DNA from: an uncultured Eubacteriales bacterium
GTDB taxonomy: Bacteria > Bacillota > Clostridia > Oscillospirales > Acutalibacteraceae
DNA: 25,001 bases
Assembly: GCA_905198155.1 (NCBI GenBank)
Contig: CAJKBQ010000035.1
Coordinates: forward strand, 1-25,001
Direction of reading: 5' to 3'
Of the stretch, positions 1-6,665 are shown one piece after another. Position 1 is the stretch's first letter. Each line of letters opens with the position of its first letter. The notes under the pieces were generated by a model. The model saw only the letters and a program-made list of their open reading frames with translations, did not search any database and was not told where the DNA came from. The translations under genes were made by a program, and so were the position numbers.

Positions 1-48
1 CGGCTGTTAACCGCGTTGTCGTAGGTTCGAGTCCTACAGGTGGCGCCA
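1..48 (+). tRNA. tRNA-Asn (GTT), 3' portion only
   Basis: The window opens inside a tRNA. The anticodon stem-loop is visible with loop CTGTTAA, giving anticodon GTT (asparagine). It is followed by a short variable loop, a T arm with stem GTAGG/CCTAC around TTCGAGT, the 3' acceptor strand AGGTGGC, discriminator G and an encoded CCA ending at 48. The D arm and 5' acceptor strand lie before the window. The amino acid is assigned from the anticodon only. Confidence 0.93.
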
Positions 49-50
49 GG

Positions 51-83
51 AAAAAAGCACTTGCGTTCGCAAGTGCTTTTTTC
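51..83 (+). terminator. Rho-independent terminator of the tRNA transcript
   Basis: A perfect hairpin GCACTTGC / GCAAGTGC with a four-base GTTC loop is preceded by six A and followed by six T. It starts three bases after the tRNA CCA end, so it closes the tRNA transcript. The A run upstream means it could also work on the minus strand. Confidence 0.92.
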
Positions 84-106
84 AAATGAAGCGCACCTGG
101 CGGTGC

Positions 107-181
107 ATGAAAAGTGAAGCGGGCTTCGCCCATGAAAAATGAAGCGGGCTTCGCCCATGAAAAATGAAGCGGGCTGCGCCC
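107..181. repeat. Three tandem 25-bp units with internal GGGC-TTC-GCCC hairpins
   Basis: Units at 107-131, 132-156 and 157-181 differ by single bases (AAAAG versus AAAAA, and GGCTTCGCC versus GGCTGCGCC). Each contains a small GGGC/GCCC stem. Diverged half-units flank both sides (about 84-106 and from 182), and a related GC-rich hairpin, GGCGGCTTCGCCGCC, sits at 256-270. The rest of the 84-350 stretch holds no gene I can support. The units have no spacers, so this is a short-unit tandem repeat and not CRISPR. Confidence 0.85.
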
Positions 182-294
182 GTGAAAAATGATACTGTCT
201 TTGCGCGTGGAATTGGGGCGTTTCGCTTCATGCGAGTCGAAGACGAGGGCTTCATGGCGGCTTCGCCGCCGCTTCTTTTTACAAGTAAGAACCC

Positions 295-331
295 AAAAAT
301 CCTGCCAATTTGTCGTCGGCAGGACTTTTTT
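295..331. terminator. Bidirectional terminator-like hairpin
   Basis: Stem CCTGCC (301-306) pairs with GGCAGG (318-323), with T6 on the plus side and a run of A at 295-299, which is T on minus. It lies just downstream of the minus-strand zinc-ribbon/PspC gene ending at 353, which it most likely terminates. Confidence 0.75.
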
Positions 332-352
332 GTGCGTATGCGCCGGAGACAA

Positions 353-751
353 TCAGTCCTCCATGGGCAGCGCGAATATTGCAATCACATACGCAATGTC
401 GATCAAAACACCAATCCCAAAGAAGTTCAGGAAAATGGACGCAAGCCGCAGAATCCACGGGTTTACGTTCAATTTTTTGCCCAGCCCGCTAAATACGCCG
501 GCAAAGACTTTTCCGTCAGCAGAACGCGCAAGTTTGTTGCTTGAAATATTGACAGCGGCTGCGCCCGCCGCGCTTCTGTTCAGGCTGAACCCACATTTGG
601 TGCAAATTGCCGCACCTCGCTGTACCGGTGCGCCGCAATGAGTGCAATAGCACTCCTCTTTTTGAACCGGCGCGTTTACGTCCATCCCGCAGTGCAGGCA
701 GATGCGCTGCCCTTCGTTCATTTCATTTCCGCAATGTTTACAGTAAATCAT
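353..751 (-). CDS. Double zinc-ribbon, PspC-domain membrane protein
   Basis: This 132-aa protein has two N-terminal zinc ribbons (C4/C7/C18/C21 and C36/C39/C50/C53), a short Ala/Ser linker and a C-terminal PspC domain from about residue 73. The PspC signature is visible (KLARSADGKVFAGVFSGLG, then PWILRLASIFL) and ends in a hydrophobic segment (about 105-129) that should sit in the membrane. PspC proteins in phage-shock-type systems sense envelope stress; in Firmicutes, zinc-ribbon fusions of this kind are common but poorly characterised. The start is supported by AAGGGG 7 nt before ATG. It is divergent from an XRE regulator and its promoter overlaps that regulator's region, so it may be the regulator's target (inference). 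Confidence 0.88.
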   Translation of the reverse strand: MIYCKHCGNEMNEGQRICLHCGMDVNAPVQKEECYCTHCGAPVQRGAAICTKCGFSLNRSAAGAAAVNISSNKLARSADGKVFAGVFSGLGKKLNVNPWILRLASIFLNFFGIGVLIDIAYVIAIFALPMED

Positions 752-798
752 GTCGAATCCCCTTCGTTGTTATTTTTTGCTCTTCAGCAAGTCCAATA

Positions 799-860
799 TT
801 ATAATACTACGGTATTGTGTAAAAGTCAAGCTTTTTTTGTATAATAGTATTGCAATATTA
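799..860. promoter_or_regulatory. Divergent promoters with two candidate operator palindromes
   Basis: On minus, TTGACT (824-829) and TATTAT (801-806) are separated by exactly 17 bp and drive the zinc-ribbon/PspC gene. On plus, TATAAT (840-845) with a weak TTGTGT (815-820, 19-bp spacer) drives the XRE gene. Two inverted repeats lie in the same 62 bp: AATAC-TACG-GTATT at 803-816, over the minus -10, and TATTGCAATA at 848-857, just after the plus -10. Both positions would block transcription if bound. That the XRE protein binds them is inference. Confidence 0.72.
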
Positions 861-879
861 GAAAAATGAGGCTGTGTGT

Positions 880-1155
880 ATGTTCGGAAAAAGGTTGAAA
901 GAATTGCGCTTGTCCGAGGGACTGAATCAAGTACAGTTTGGAAAAAGACTTTATGTTTCCAAACAAAGCGTCAGCAACTGGGAAAACGAAAACATCCTGC
1001 CGTCGGTGGATATGCTGATTCGGATTTGCAATACGTATGCTGTCAGCGCAGATTACCTTCTGGGGCTGGAGTCGGAGCGGAAACTGGATACTTCAAAACT
1101 GAATGACGCACAAATCGCCCATATCCAGCAGATTATTGATGATATCGCAAACTGA
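880..1155 (+). CDS. XRE-family transcriptional regulator
   Basis: This 91-aa protein is built around one Cro/C1-type helix-turn-helix (about residues 3-57): FGKRLKELRLSEGLNQVQFG, then VSKQSVSNWENENILPSVDM, and the typical SADYLLGLE end. A short acidic helical tail, ending QQIIDDI, may serve dimerisation. I chose the ATG at 880 because GAGG (868-871) lies 8 nt upstream; a GTG at 874 lies too close to that site. Next to two palindromes and opposite a membrane stress-type gene, it is probably a local repressor. The gene after it (1187) is co-directional and 31 bp away, so the two likely form one transcript. Confidence 0.88.
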   Translation: MFGKRLKELRLSEGLNQVQFGKRLYVSKQSVSNWENENILPSVDMLIRICNTYAVSADYLLGLESERKLDTSKLNDAQIAHIQQIIDDIAN

Positions 1156-1186
1156 AATCCGCTTTCATTAAAGGGTGGGAAACGAT

Positions 1187-1813
1187 ATGAAGAAAAGTTC
1201 ATTTGTGCAGCAATTACAGCAGGAGAAAGCCATTATGCACCCGTTGCATTCTTTTATGGTATATAAAATCCTGCCGATATATCTAATCGCCACCGCAGTC
1301 ATTTTGATTGCTTTCGGAATATTAATGGAAATAGACGAGTCGAAATACCTTCGATTGGGTCTCTGTTTGTTGGGTGCATTTTGCCTGATTACCATTGTGC
1401 TATTTTCGTGTGTCCCATTTGTCACAAAGAAAGTGCTCCGTGATGAAATGAATCGCTATAACTTTGATACGACGGGTCTGGATTCTTTTGAGGAATATTT
1501 TTGCAATGATGGATATGATGATGACGATGAAGAGATTAGGTTCGATGCCAATGGAATGTATATTAACGGCGAGCTGCACTACTACAACCATATGTGCAAT
1601 GTGGTTTTTACAAGCAATTACTGTTGTCGTATTACAATCGGCATTGAATTTATTTATGATGGTGAAAACCGCGTTCAGTTGTTGCTAAACGCAGTGCTCA
1701 TTAAAATGATTACGGATTTTGAGATTCCGTTGCAGAATCAGGCCGTACTGGATTACATCATCAACCACAAAGAGGCGGCTTTCCGACAGATACATACGAA
1801 AGGTCAAATATAG
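1187..1813 (+). CDS. Unrecognised two-helix membrane protein
   Basis: I do not recognise a named family. The 208-aa product has two adjacent hydrophobic segments (about 24-45 and 55-80) near the N-terminus, then a soluble part of about 125 residues with a very acidic stretch (DGYDDDDEE) and a beta-rich region (IRFDANGMYINGELHYYNHM). Two N-terminal helices followed by a soluble domain recalls YcxB-like proteins, but the match is loose. AAGGGTGGG (1171-1179) sits 7 nt before the ATG at 1187, which I preferred to a GTG at 1175 inside that site. Base composition is strikingly low for this window: 23 of 60 bases are G/C at 1501-1560. It probably shares a transcript with the XRE gene. Confidence 0.75.
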   Translation: MKKSSFVQQLQQEKAIMHPLHSFMVYKILPIYLIATAVILIAFGILMEIDESKYLRLGLCLLGAFCLITIVLFSCVPFVTKKVLRDEMNRYNFDTTGLDSFEEYFCNDGYDDDDEEIRFDANGMYINGELHYYNHMCNVVFTSNYCCRITIGIEFIYDGENRVQLLLNAVLIKMITDFEIPLQNQAVLDYIINHKEAAFRQIHTKGQI

Positions 1814-1816
1814 TAC

Positions 1817-1849
1817 AAAAAAGGACTTTGCCACGCAAAGCCCTTTTTT
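1817..1849. terminator. Bidirectional terminator between convergent genes
   Basis: The arms CTTTGC (1826-1831) and GCAAAG (1835-1840) extend through one mismatch into GG/CC and A/T pairs, with an A run before and T6 after. It separates the membrane-protein gene ending at 1813 from the minus-strand gene ending at 1857, and can serve both. Confidence 0.88.
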
Positions 1850-1856
1850 ACAACGC

Positions 1857-2153
1857 TCAACCCTTCAAATATTTCCGCGCATCCACCCGCGCTAACCGAA
1901 TATGCTTCCGATCCACCGTGTACGACAAATACATTTCGCCGCCATGCACCTCCGCGTACGGGTAGAACAAACTGTCCTGCATATCGGCAACGAGCACCGG
2001 CACGCTGCGCGCCAAATCGTCCGGGTTCACCCGCACGATTCCGAATCCGTTCCGATCCAGCAGCGCGGGGCGGTCTTTTTGCTGATACAGCGAAAACAGC
2101 ATATACACGCCGCCCAGCCCCACTGCCTGCGCCAAAATATTCCGTCCTTCCAT
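1857..2153 (-). CDS. Mini-protein resembling a sialidase/BNR propeller C-terminus
   Basis: This 98-aa protein has no signal peptide. Its last third (SLFYPYAEVHGGEMYLSYTV followed by DRKHIRLARVD) resembles the closing blade of BNR/sialidase-type beta-propellers, where a Y-P-x-A strand precedes a strand of the type 'LYVSYTVN...HIRLA'. The catalytic blades are absent, and only 89 bp separate it from the araC-type gene upstream, so the missing part is not encoded next door. GGAGGG 6 nt before ATG argues that it is translated as it stands. It could be a decayed remnant that regained a start, or a small stand-alone protein. The family link is by eye. Confidence 0.6.
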   Translation of the reverse strand: MEGRNILAQAVGLGGVYMLFSLYQQKDRPALLDRNGFGIVRVNPDDLARSVPVLVADMQDSLFYPYAEVHGGEMYLSYTVDRKHIRLARVDARKYLKG

Positions 2154-2242
2154 ATAAATCCCTCCGCATTCGGTTTTGATCGTTCGGAGCGATTATACGC
2201 CAAATTCCGCTGCGAATCAAGCCAAAATCCGCCGGATGCCGG

Positions 2243-3007
2243 TCAAAAATTGCACGGTTTGCGGCCGGGCGCGTCGCCTGCAAATTGGGACGGCGGCCGG
2301 CCGTAGCGCTGCCGGATCGTTCGGGAAAAGAATTTTTCGTCCGGGAATCCGCACATCCAGGCAATTTCTTTGACGGATTGCTCGCCGCGGATCAGCAGTG
2401 CCATCGCACGGTTCAGCCGGCATCGCAGGATATACTGCTTGGGCGAGATGTTGCAGTATTTCTGAAACTTGCGCCGCAGCGTGGCTTCGCTGATGTACCC
2501 GGCACGGCAGATCTGCCGGATGGAAAGCTGCGGGTCGCAAAAATGCGCATGAATAAACGAAACGCACCGCGCAAAGCAGTCGTCCTGCCGCAGCGATTCG
2601 TGGTCGGCAAGCAGCTGGAGAATGCGATAAACTGCGGATTTGGCGCCATTTACCTGGTTCGGCTCCGCCCAGTATTCCAGCAGCTGCGCAAACCAGTCCC
2701 GCAGCACCGGCGCACTGCCGCCGGTGGCAATGTTTTCGCATACTTTGTAATTGCAGTTCAGCAGGTGAACGGCGATGCTCTCTCCGTCGGAATACTCCAC
2801 CTGGTAGTCTGTGTTTTCCGCGATAAAAACAATATCGCCGGGCGATGAACTGAATTTTGTTCCGTTCACTTCAAACTGGCCATACCCGCGAAGCCGCAGG
2901 CTCAGCGCCGCATACGGCCGCCCGAGCACGCGGTACAGACCGGATTGGTGTACAAACTGACCAACGGAAAGAATCTGAAACGTCAGGTCGCTTGCGTGGT
3001 AAATCAA
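2243..3007 (-). CDS. AraC-family transcriptional regulator
   Basis: This 254-aa protein has an N-terminal cupin-like sensing domain (for example GQFEVNGTKFSSSPGDIVFI) and a C-terminal AraC DNA-binding domain of two helix-turn-helix motifs (about residues 155-245): LSIRQICRAGYISEATLRRK and VKEIAWMCGFPDEKFFSRTI. I place the start at a TTG (3005-3007) because GGAGGGG lies 7 nt upstream and the frame before it runs through the promoter. It is divergent from the GH20 hydrolase/permease pair, the usual geometry for an AraC activator of a sugar-use operon. The ligand, probably a glycan fragment, is inference. Confidence 0.88.
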   Translation of the reverse strand: MIYHASDLTFQILSVGQFVHQSGLYRVLGRPYAALSLRLRGYGQFEVNGTKFSSSPGDIVFIAENTDYQVEYSDGESIAVHLLNCNYKVCENIATGGSAPVLRDWFAQLLEYWAEPNQVNGAKSAVYRILQLLADHESLRQDDCFARCVSFIHAHFCDPQLSIRQICRAGYISEATLRRKFQKYCNISPKQYILRCRLNRAMALLIRGEQSVKEIAWMCGFPDEKFFSRTIRQRYGRPPSQFAGDAPGRKPCNF

Positions 3008-3028
3008 TGAAAATCCCCTCCGGACTTT

Positions 3029-3108
3029 ATTATAGCATAGTGTGATCGAAAAATCCACCACACTGCGCAAAAAAACGGTTGTGCGGCAGCGGAAACAGCT
3101 GCTATAAT
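3029..3108. promoter_or_regulatory. Divergent promoters for AraC gene and GH20 operon
   Basis: On plus, TTGTGC (3079-3084) and TATAAT (3103-3108) are 18 bp apart and lead into the GH20 gene. On minus, an extended -10 TGCTATAAT (TATAAT at 3029-3034 on the complement) lies 22 nt before the TTG start and has no clear -35, as expected of an activator-dependent or weak promoter. Confidence 0.72.
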
Positions 3109-3135
3109 AGTGAAAAACACAGGAGGGACATCCCC

Positions 3136-4530
3136 ATGATTTTTGAACACCCATGCATCCGGCAGAAACCCGGTCATTACCAGATCCCCCATACGGTCAC
3201 TGCGTTCGCGTGTCCGGATATGGATCGGACGATCCTGAAAGAATTTTGGCACACCTTCACGTTTTGCGAATCAACCATTTGCATTGTGCCGTCAGCGGCG
3301 CATCAGTTTCGCATCGGGACAGCCGAGCAGCTGCCGCTGGGCGGCGCGGCGTATGCCGTTTGCGTAGCCCCGTGCGGCATCTCAATTGCTGCAGCCGATT
3401 CCCGCAGCCTGATCCATGGCTATATGACGCTGCTGGACCGCATTCGCACGGCCGACGACGGCCGCTTGGTGATCGATTGCTGCGAAATATACGATCGCCC
3501 GTCGATTCCCGTCCGGATGATTCATTACTGCGTATTCCCGGACATCCCGCTGTGGGTGTTCGAACGGTTTGTTCGGCTGTGCGGTGCGCTGAAATACACC
3601 CATATCGTGGTGGAGTTTTGGGGCACCCTGAAATTTGACGCGCACCCGGCGCTTTCGTGGCCGAGCGGGTTCCGGAAAGACCAGATTCGCCCCATTTTTC
3701 ACGAAGCGTGCGACATGGGCATCGAGATCGTACCCATGCTGAACCACTGGGGGCACGCCTCGCAGTCGCGTGTGATACACGGCAAGCACGTTGTGCTGGA
3801 TCAAGCACCCGAACTGCACGCGCTGTTCAGCGACGACGGCTGGCGGTGGAACATCCGGAATCCGAAAACGCGGCGCCTGCTGCGGCAGCTCCGCACAGAG
3901 CTGATTGATTTGTGCGGAGACGGCGCCTATTTTCACATCGGGTGCGACGAAGCCTACGGGTTTTGCTACACGCCCTGTGAAATGGACGAAATTACCGATT
4001 TTATCAACGAAGTGCAGACGGATCTCGATGCCACCCGCCGCACAACGATTATGTGGGCGGATATGCTGCTGCACCGCCCGGCGGATTCCCAGGCCAATTC
4101 CTACACAGCCGCAGCGCCAACCGCAGCCGCAGCCGCATACATGACCGACCGGCTCAGCAAGCGCATCGTTACGGCGGACTGGCAGTATGCCTGCACCCGC
4201 GCGCCGATTCAAACGGCGTTAACGCTCCAAGCCCAGGGATTCCGCACGCTGCTCTGCCCGTGGGATCGCAGCCCGCAAAATGGGACGGCGTGCGTCCAAA
4301 CCGCGCAGGCGCACGCGCTGCTTGGGATTCTGTATACCACATGGGACACACTGACCACCGGTACATGGAATGTGGCGCAAATCGCCCGTGCGTGCTGGGG
4401 CGGCTCGGATGATCGAGCCATGACGTTTTACGCCACCGAAACGGCCGCGCTCCTGCGAAAGGTGTATCCTGCGCACGGCGACTACGAAAAATCCGGCTGG
4501 ACACCGTACGATGTCGGGGGGAGCCGGTGA
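3136..4530 (+). CDS. Family 20 glycoside hydrolase (beta-N-acetylhexosaminidase-like)
   Basis: This 464-aa protein resembles GH20 enzymes, which cleave terminal beta-linked GlcNAc or GalNAc by substrate-assisted catalysis. The diagnostic acid pair is seen as HIGCDEAYG (D271, E272), where D orients the acetamido group and E is the general acid. A TIM-barrel context surrounds it (MIHYCVFPDIP, EIVPMLNHWGHASQ, TTIMWADML). No signal peptide is visible, so the enzyme should be cytoplasmic and act on imported short oligosaccharides. AGGAGGG lies 9 nt before the ATG. The stop overlaps the start of the permease gene (TGATG), so the two are translationally coupled. The exact linkage cleaved cannot be read from sequence. 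Confidence 0.8.
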   Translation: MIFEHPCIRQKPGHYQIPHTVTAFACPDMDRTILKEFWHTFTFCESTICIVPSAAHQFRIGTAEQLPLGGAAYAVCVAPCGISIAAADSRSLIHGYMTLLDRIRTADDGRLVIDCCEIYDRPSIPVRMIHYCVFPDIPLWVFERFVRLCGALKYTHIVVEFWGTLKFDAHPALSWPSGFRKDQIRPIFHEACDMGIEIVPMLNHWGHASQSRVIHGKHVVLDQAPELHALFSDDGWRWNIRNPKTRRLLRQLRTELIDLCGDGAYFHIGCDEAYGFCYTPCEMDEITDFINEVQTDLDATRRTTIMWADMLLHRPADSQANSYTAAAPTAAAAAYMTDRLSKRIVTADWQYACTRAPIQTALTLQAQGFRTLLCPWDRSPQNGTACVQTAQAHALLGILYTTWDTLTTGTWNVAQIARACWGGSDDRAMTFYATETAALLRKVYPAHGDYEKSGWTPYDVGGSR

Positions 4531-5381
4531 TGGGCGCGTTGTATCTGTGCGTGGTGCTGTTTGGTACGCTGCAATCTCTGTTTGCCAAGCGGTACAGCGA
4601 AAAGAACGATGACTCGGTGCGGTTCAACGCGGTCAAAGCCGGAACGGCGTTGGGGCTGTTTGTGGTGATTGGCGCGGCACAGTTTTCGTTTCACTTGGGT
4701 ACGGCGGTTTATGGCACACTATACGGACTGATGCTGTGCGGCTCCATGTACGCGGGGTACCGGGCACTGGCGGTTGGCCCCATGTCTCTCACCAGCCTGA
4801 TCGTGTCGTTTTCGCTGGTAATGCCGCTGTTTTACGGTGTCGTCTTTTGCGCTGAGCCGTTGAACGTGTGTAAAATTTTCGGTCTGGCGTTTGCAGCGGC
4901 GGCGTTGTTTTTTTCCAATTGCCGTCCGCCGCAGCCGACCGGCGTGCCGCGTACGTGCGCCCGGTGGGGTTGGTACGTCGCGCTCACTTTTGTTACCAAC
5001 GGCTGCTGTGCGATCCTGCAAAAAATGCACCAAGTCCGATATCCGCCGCAGGATTGCACAGCATTCATGCTGTTTGCCATGGCAGTGTGCAGCCTGGTTT
5101 TTGGTTTCCGACTGCTGCGCCGCAGTGCGCCGGGGATCGCAGCGCACCGCGGCGGAACGCCGTATGCCGCAGCAGCGGGCATCGCAAATGCAGCGGCAGG
5201 CTACGCAACAATCCGGTTGGCAGGCACGGAAAACGCATCCGTGCTGTTTCCGGTGATTTCGGCCGGAACTATCCTGTGCGCTGTGCTGTGCGGGCGGTTG
5301 TTCTTCAGGGAAAAGCTGCGGCGCCCGCAGATTTTTTCGGTGATCTGCGGGCTTGCCGCCGTTGTTCTGTTGAAGCTGTGA
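4530..5381 (+). CDS. EamA/DMT-superfamily permease
   Basis: This 283-aa, almost wholly hydrophobic protein has about ten predicted helices in two halves, the layout of the drug/metabolite transporter (EamA) superfamily. Small-residue-rich helices and a C-terminal half ending VSVICGLAAVVLL-like (read SVICGLAAVVLLKL) fit that family. The ATG at 4530 shares its A with the TGA of the GH20 gene, behind a GGGGGGAG site; an adjacent GTG at 4527 is a less likely start. Coupling to a hexosaminidase suggests that it moves a product or substrate of that enzyme, but DMT proteins have very varied cargo. The stop is only 5 bp from that of the convergent beta-helix gene, with no terminator between. Confidence 0.8.
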   Translation: MGALYLCVVLFGTLQSLFAKRYSEKNDDSVRFNAVKAGTALGLFVVIGAAQFSFHLGTAVYGTLYGLMLCGSMYAGYRALAVGPMSLTSLIVSFSLVMPLFYGVVFCAEPLNVCKIFGLAFAAAALFFSNCRPPQPTGVPRTCARWGWYVALTFVTNGCCAILQKMHQVRYPPQDCTAFMLFAMAVCSLVFGFRLLRRSAPGIAAHRGGTPYAAAAGIANAAAGYATIRLAGTENASVLFPVISAGTILCAVLCGRLFFREKLRRPQIFSVICGLAAVVLLKL

Positions 5382-5386
5382 TTTGA

Positions 5387-6493
5387 TTACTGCGCCGGAA
5401 TCGCGTCAATGATCTCCGTGCTGTCCGGATCGTCCAGCCGGAGGGCTTCGCCGTGATCCCGATGGTGGATGTTTTGGAGCGTGCAGCGCACCAGCCGCGT
5501 GTTGGCATAAAATGCCGATTCGGCATACGATGCGACCACGTTCCGAACGGAAATGTCGTGCAGGTCGCCGTCCGCGCACGCTTCGCCGCCCCCGGTGCAG
5601 ATTTTGACCAGAGCATCGCGCGTGTGCCCGCCGTCGGGGGCGGATTCCGTCACACCGTCGATCCGGATATCAAACACACGGCAGCCGTTTGCTGCCCGGC
5701 AAATCACGCCGTGTCGGCAGCCGTTCGTGTAGATGTCTTCAATGGCGATATCGCAGATGTCCAAGTCCGCCGGGTTTTGCACCGGAACGCAGATGCTCGG
5801 TTCCATCGGATACCGGAGCCTCCCGTCGGGCGAATCCTGTGCCGTCGATCCCGCCAGTGCCGTACACGCGACGGCGGCGTCCGCCGAGGTGCCGCGGATA
5901 CGGCGGATCACGCAGCGGCGGCACCCGGATCGCAGGTCGATCCCGACGCTGTTTTTGCCGTGCATATCCAGCGTGATGTCCGTGATCCGCCCATTGATGC
6001 AGCGGTCGAAGCTCAGCGGCCGGTCGAACGCAATGCCGGACACTTCGAACCCGTCGCAGTTCGACAGGCAGACTGCAAACGTCCGCCAGCCCTCCAATTC
6101 CCCGGCCGTTTCCTGCGTTTTGCTTATCGCCGGAGAAACCGCCTGCGCATGGTGCGCCGGGCCGGAGATGCGCGCCCCGTTCCGCCCGATGATGCGGATG
6201 TTCCGCGTTTTTCCGCACGCCAGCGGCATTCCGAGCGGGTTGGCCGGGTCGGGGATCACGTTGTCGCCGCGGAACACATTGTCCACGGTGGTGTCCGCCT
6301 GGACGATCCGGCACCCGTCCAAAATCACGGTGGTGTCCGGCGGCAGCAAAATGGCACGCGTCACGGTGCAGCACGGCACGTCGAATACGATTGTCCGCGG
6401 CGATTCGGCGGCACTGTCGCGCAGGCAGCGCGCAATGCGCGCGTCGTCGGTTTCGCCGGCGGATGTGTACTGAGACAAGGTAAACAAATGCAT
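5387..6493 (-). CDS. Right-handed beta-helix protein, pectate-lyase/GH28-like
   Basis: This 368-aa protein starts with a pectate-lyase-type N-terminal strand region (PRTIVFDVPCCTVTRAILLP, then DTTVILDGCRIVQAD). It continues with successive short parallel-beta coils (IRIIGRNGARISGP, GFEVSGIAFDRPLSF, INGRITDITLDMHG, VFDIRIDGVTE, LHDISVRNV). This is the layout of polysaccharide lyases and GH28 glycosidases. I cannot pick out a complete catalytic set, so enzyme activity is unproven. No signal peptide is seen. The start is the ATG at 6493, with GGAGG 7 nt upstream. The gene has its own promoter (TTGACC/TATAAT) with a palindrome over the -10. Confidence 0.72.
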   Translation of the reverse strand: MHLFTLSQYTSAGETDDARIARCLRDSAAESPRTIVFDVPCCTVTRAILLPPDTTVILDGCRIVQADTTVDNVFRGDNVIPDPANPLGMPLACGKTRNIRIIGRNGARISGPAHHAQAVSPAISKTQETAGELEGWRTFAVCLSNCDGFEVSGIAFDRPLSFDRCINGRITDITLDMHGKNSVGIDLRSGCRRCVIRRIRGTSADAAVACTALAGSTAQDSPDGRLRYPMEPSICVPVQNPADLDICDIAIEDIYTNGCRHGVICRAANGCRVFDIRIDGVTESAPDGGHTRDALVKICTGGGEACADGDLHDISVRNVVASYAESAFYANTRLVRCTLQNIHHRDHGEALRLDDPDSTEIIDAIPAQ

Positions 6494-6520
6494 GATGACG
6501 CCTCCCAACGATTCGTTTTC

Positions 6521-6554
6521 TGTGATTATATCACAACCGCCCGCTCCGGGTCAA
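6521..6554 (-). promoter_or_regulatory. Promoter of the beta-helix gene with overlapping operator-like palindrome
   Basis: On the complement, TTGACC (6549-6554) and TATAAT (6525-6530) are 18 bp apart, and TG precedes the -10 (TGATATAAT). The perfect inverted repeat TGTGAT-TAT-ATCACA (6521-6535) covers the -10 box, where a bound protein would exclude RNA polymerase. Confidence 0.75.
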
Positions 6555-6610
6555 GCCGCACCGCCGCGAAATTTTTTCGCGCCGCCCCTCTTCCATTTTC
6601 CGCTGCATTG

Positions 6611-6619
6611 TGCTATAAT
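6611..6619 (+). promoter_or_regulatory. Extended -10 promoter for the PHP operon
   Basis: TGCTATAAT (-10 at 6614-6619) lies 46 nt before the PHP start. No convincing -35 hexamer is seen at the expected distance. Confidence 0.6.
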
Positions 6620-6665
6620 CATCCTGATCTTAATTCTTCCGTATCCGGAAAGGAGTTGGATTCCC

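Noticed and set aside
107..181. Possible CRISPR array
   Set aside because: The 25-bp units abut without spacers and no cas gene is present.
3079..3135. Longer N-terminus for the GH20 gene starting at 3079
   Set aside because: It would cover the -35/-10 promoter, and the ATG at 3136 has a strong AGGAGGG site.
3008..3154. Longer N-terminus for the AraC gene starting at 3154
   Set aside because: The extra codons run through the divergent promoter region. The TTG at 3007 has a good GGAGGGG site.
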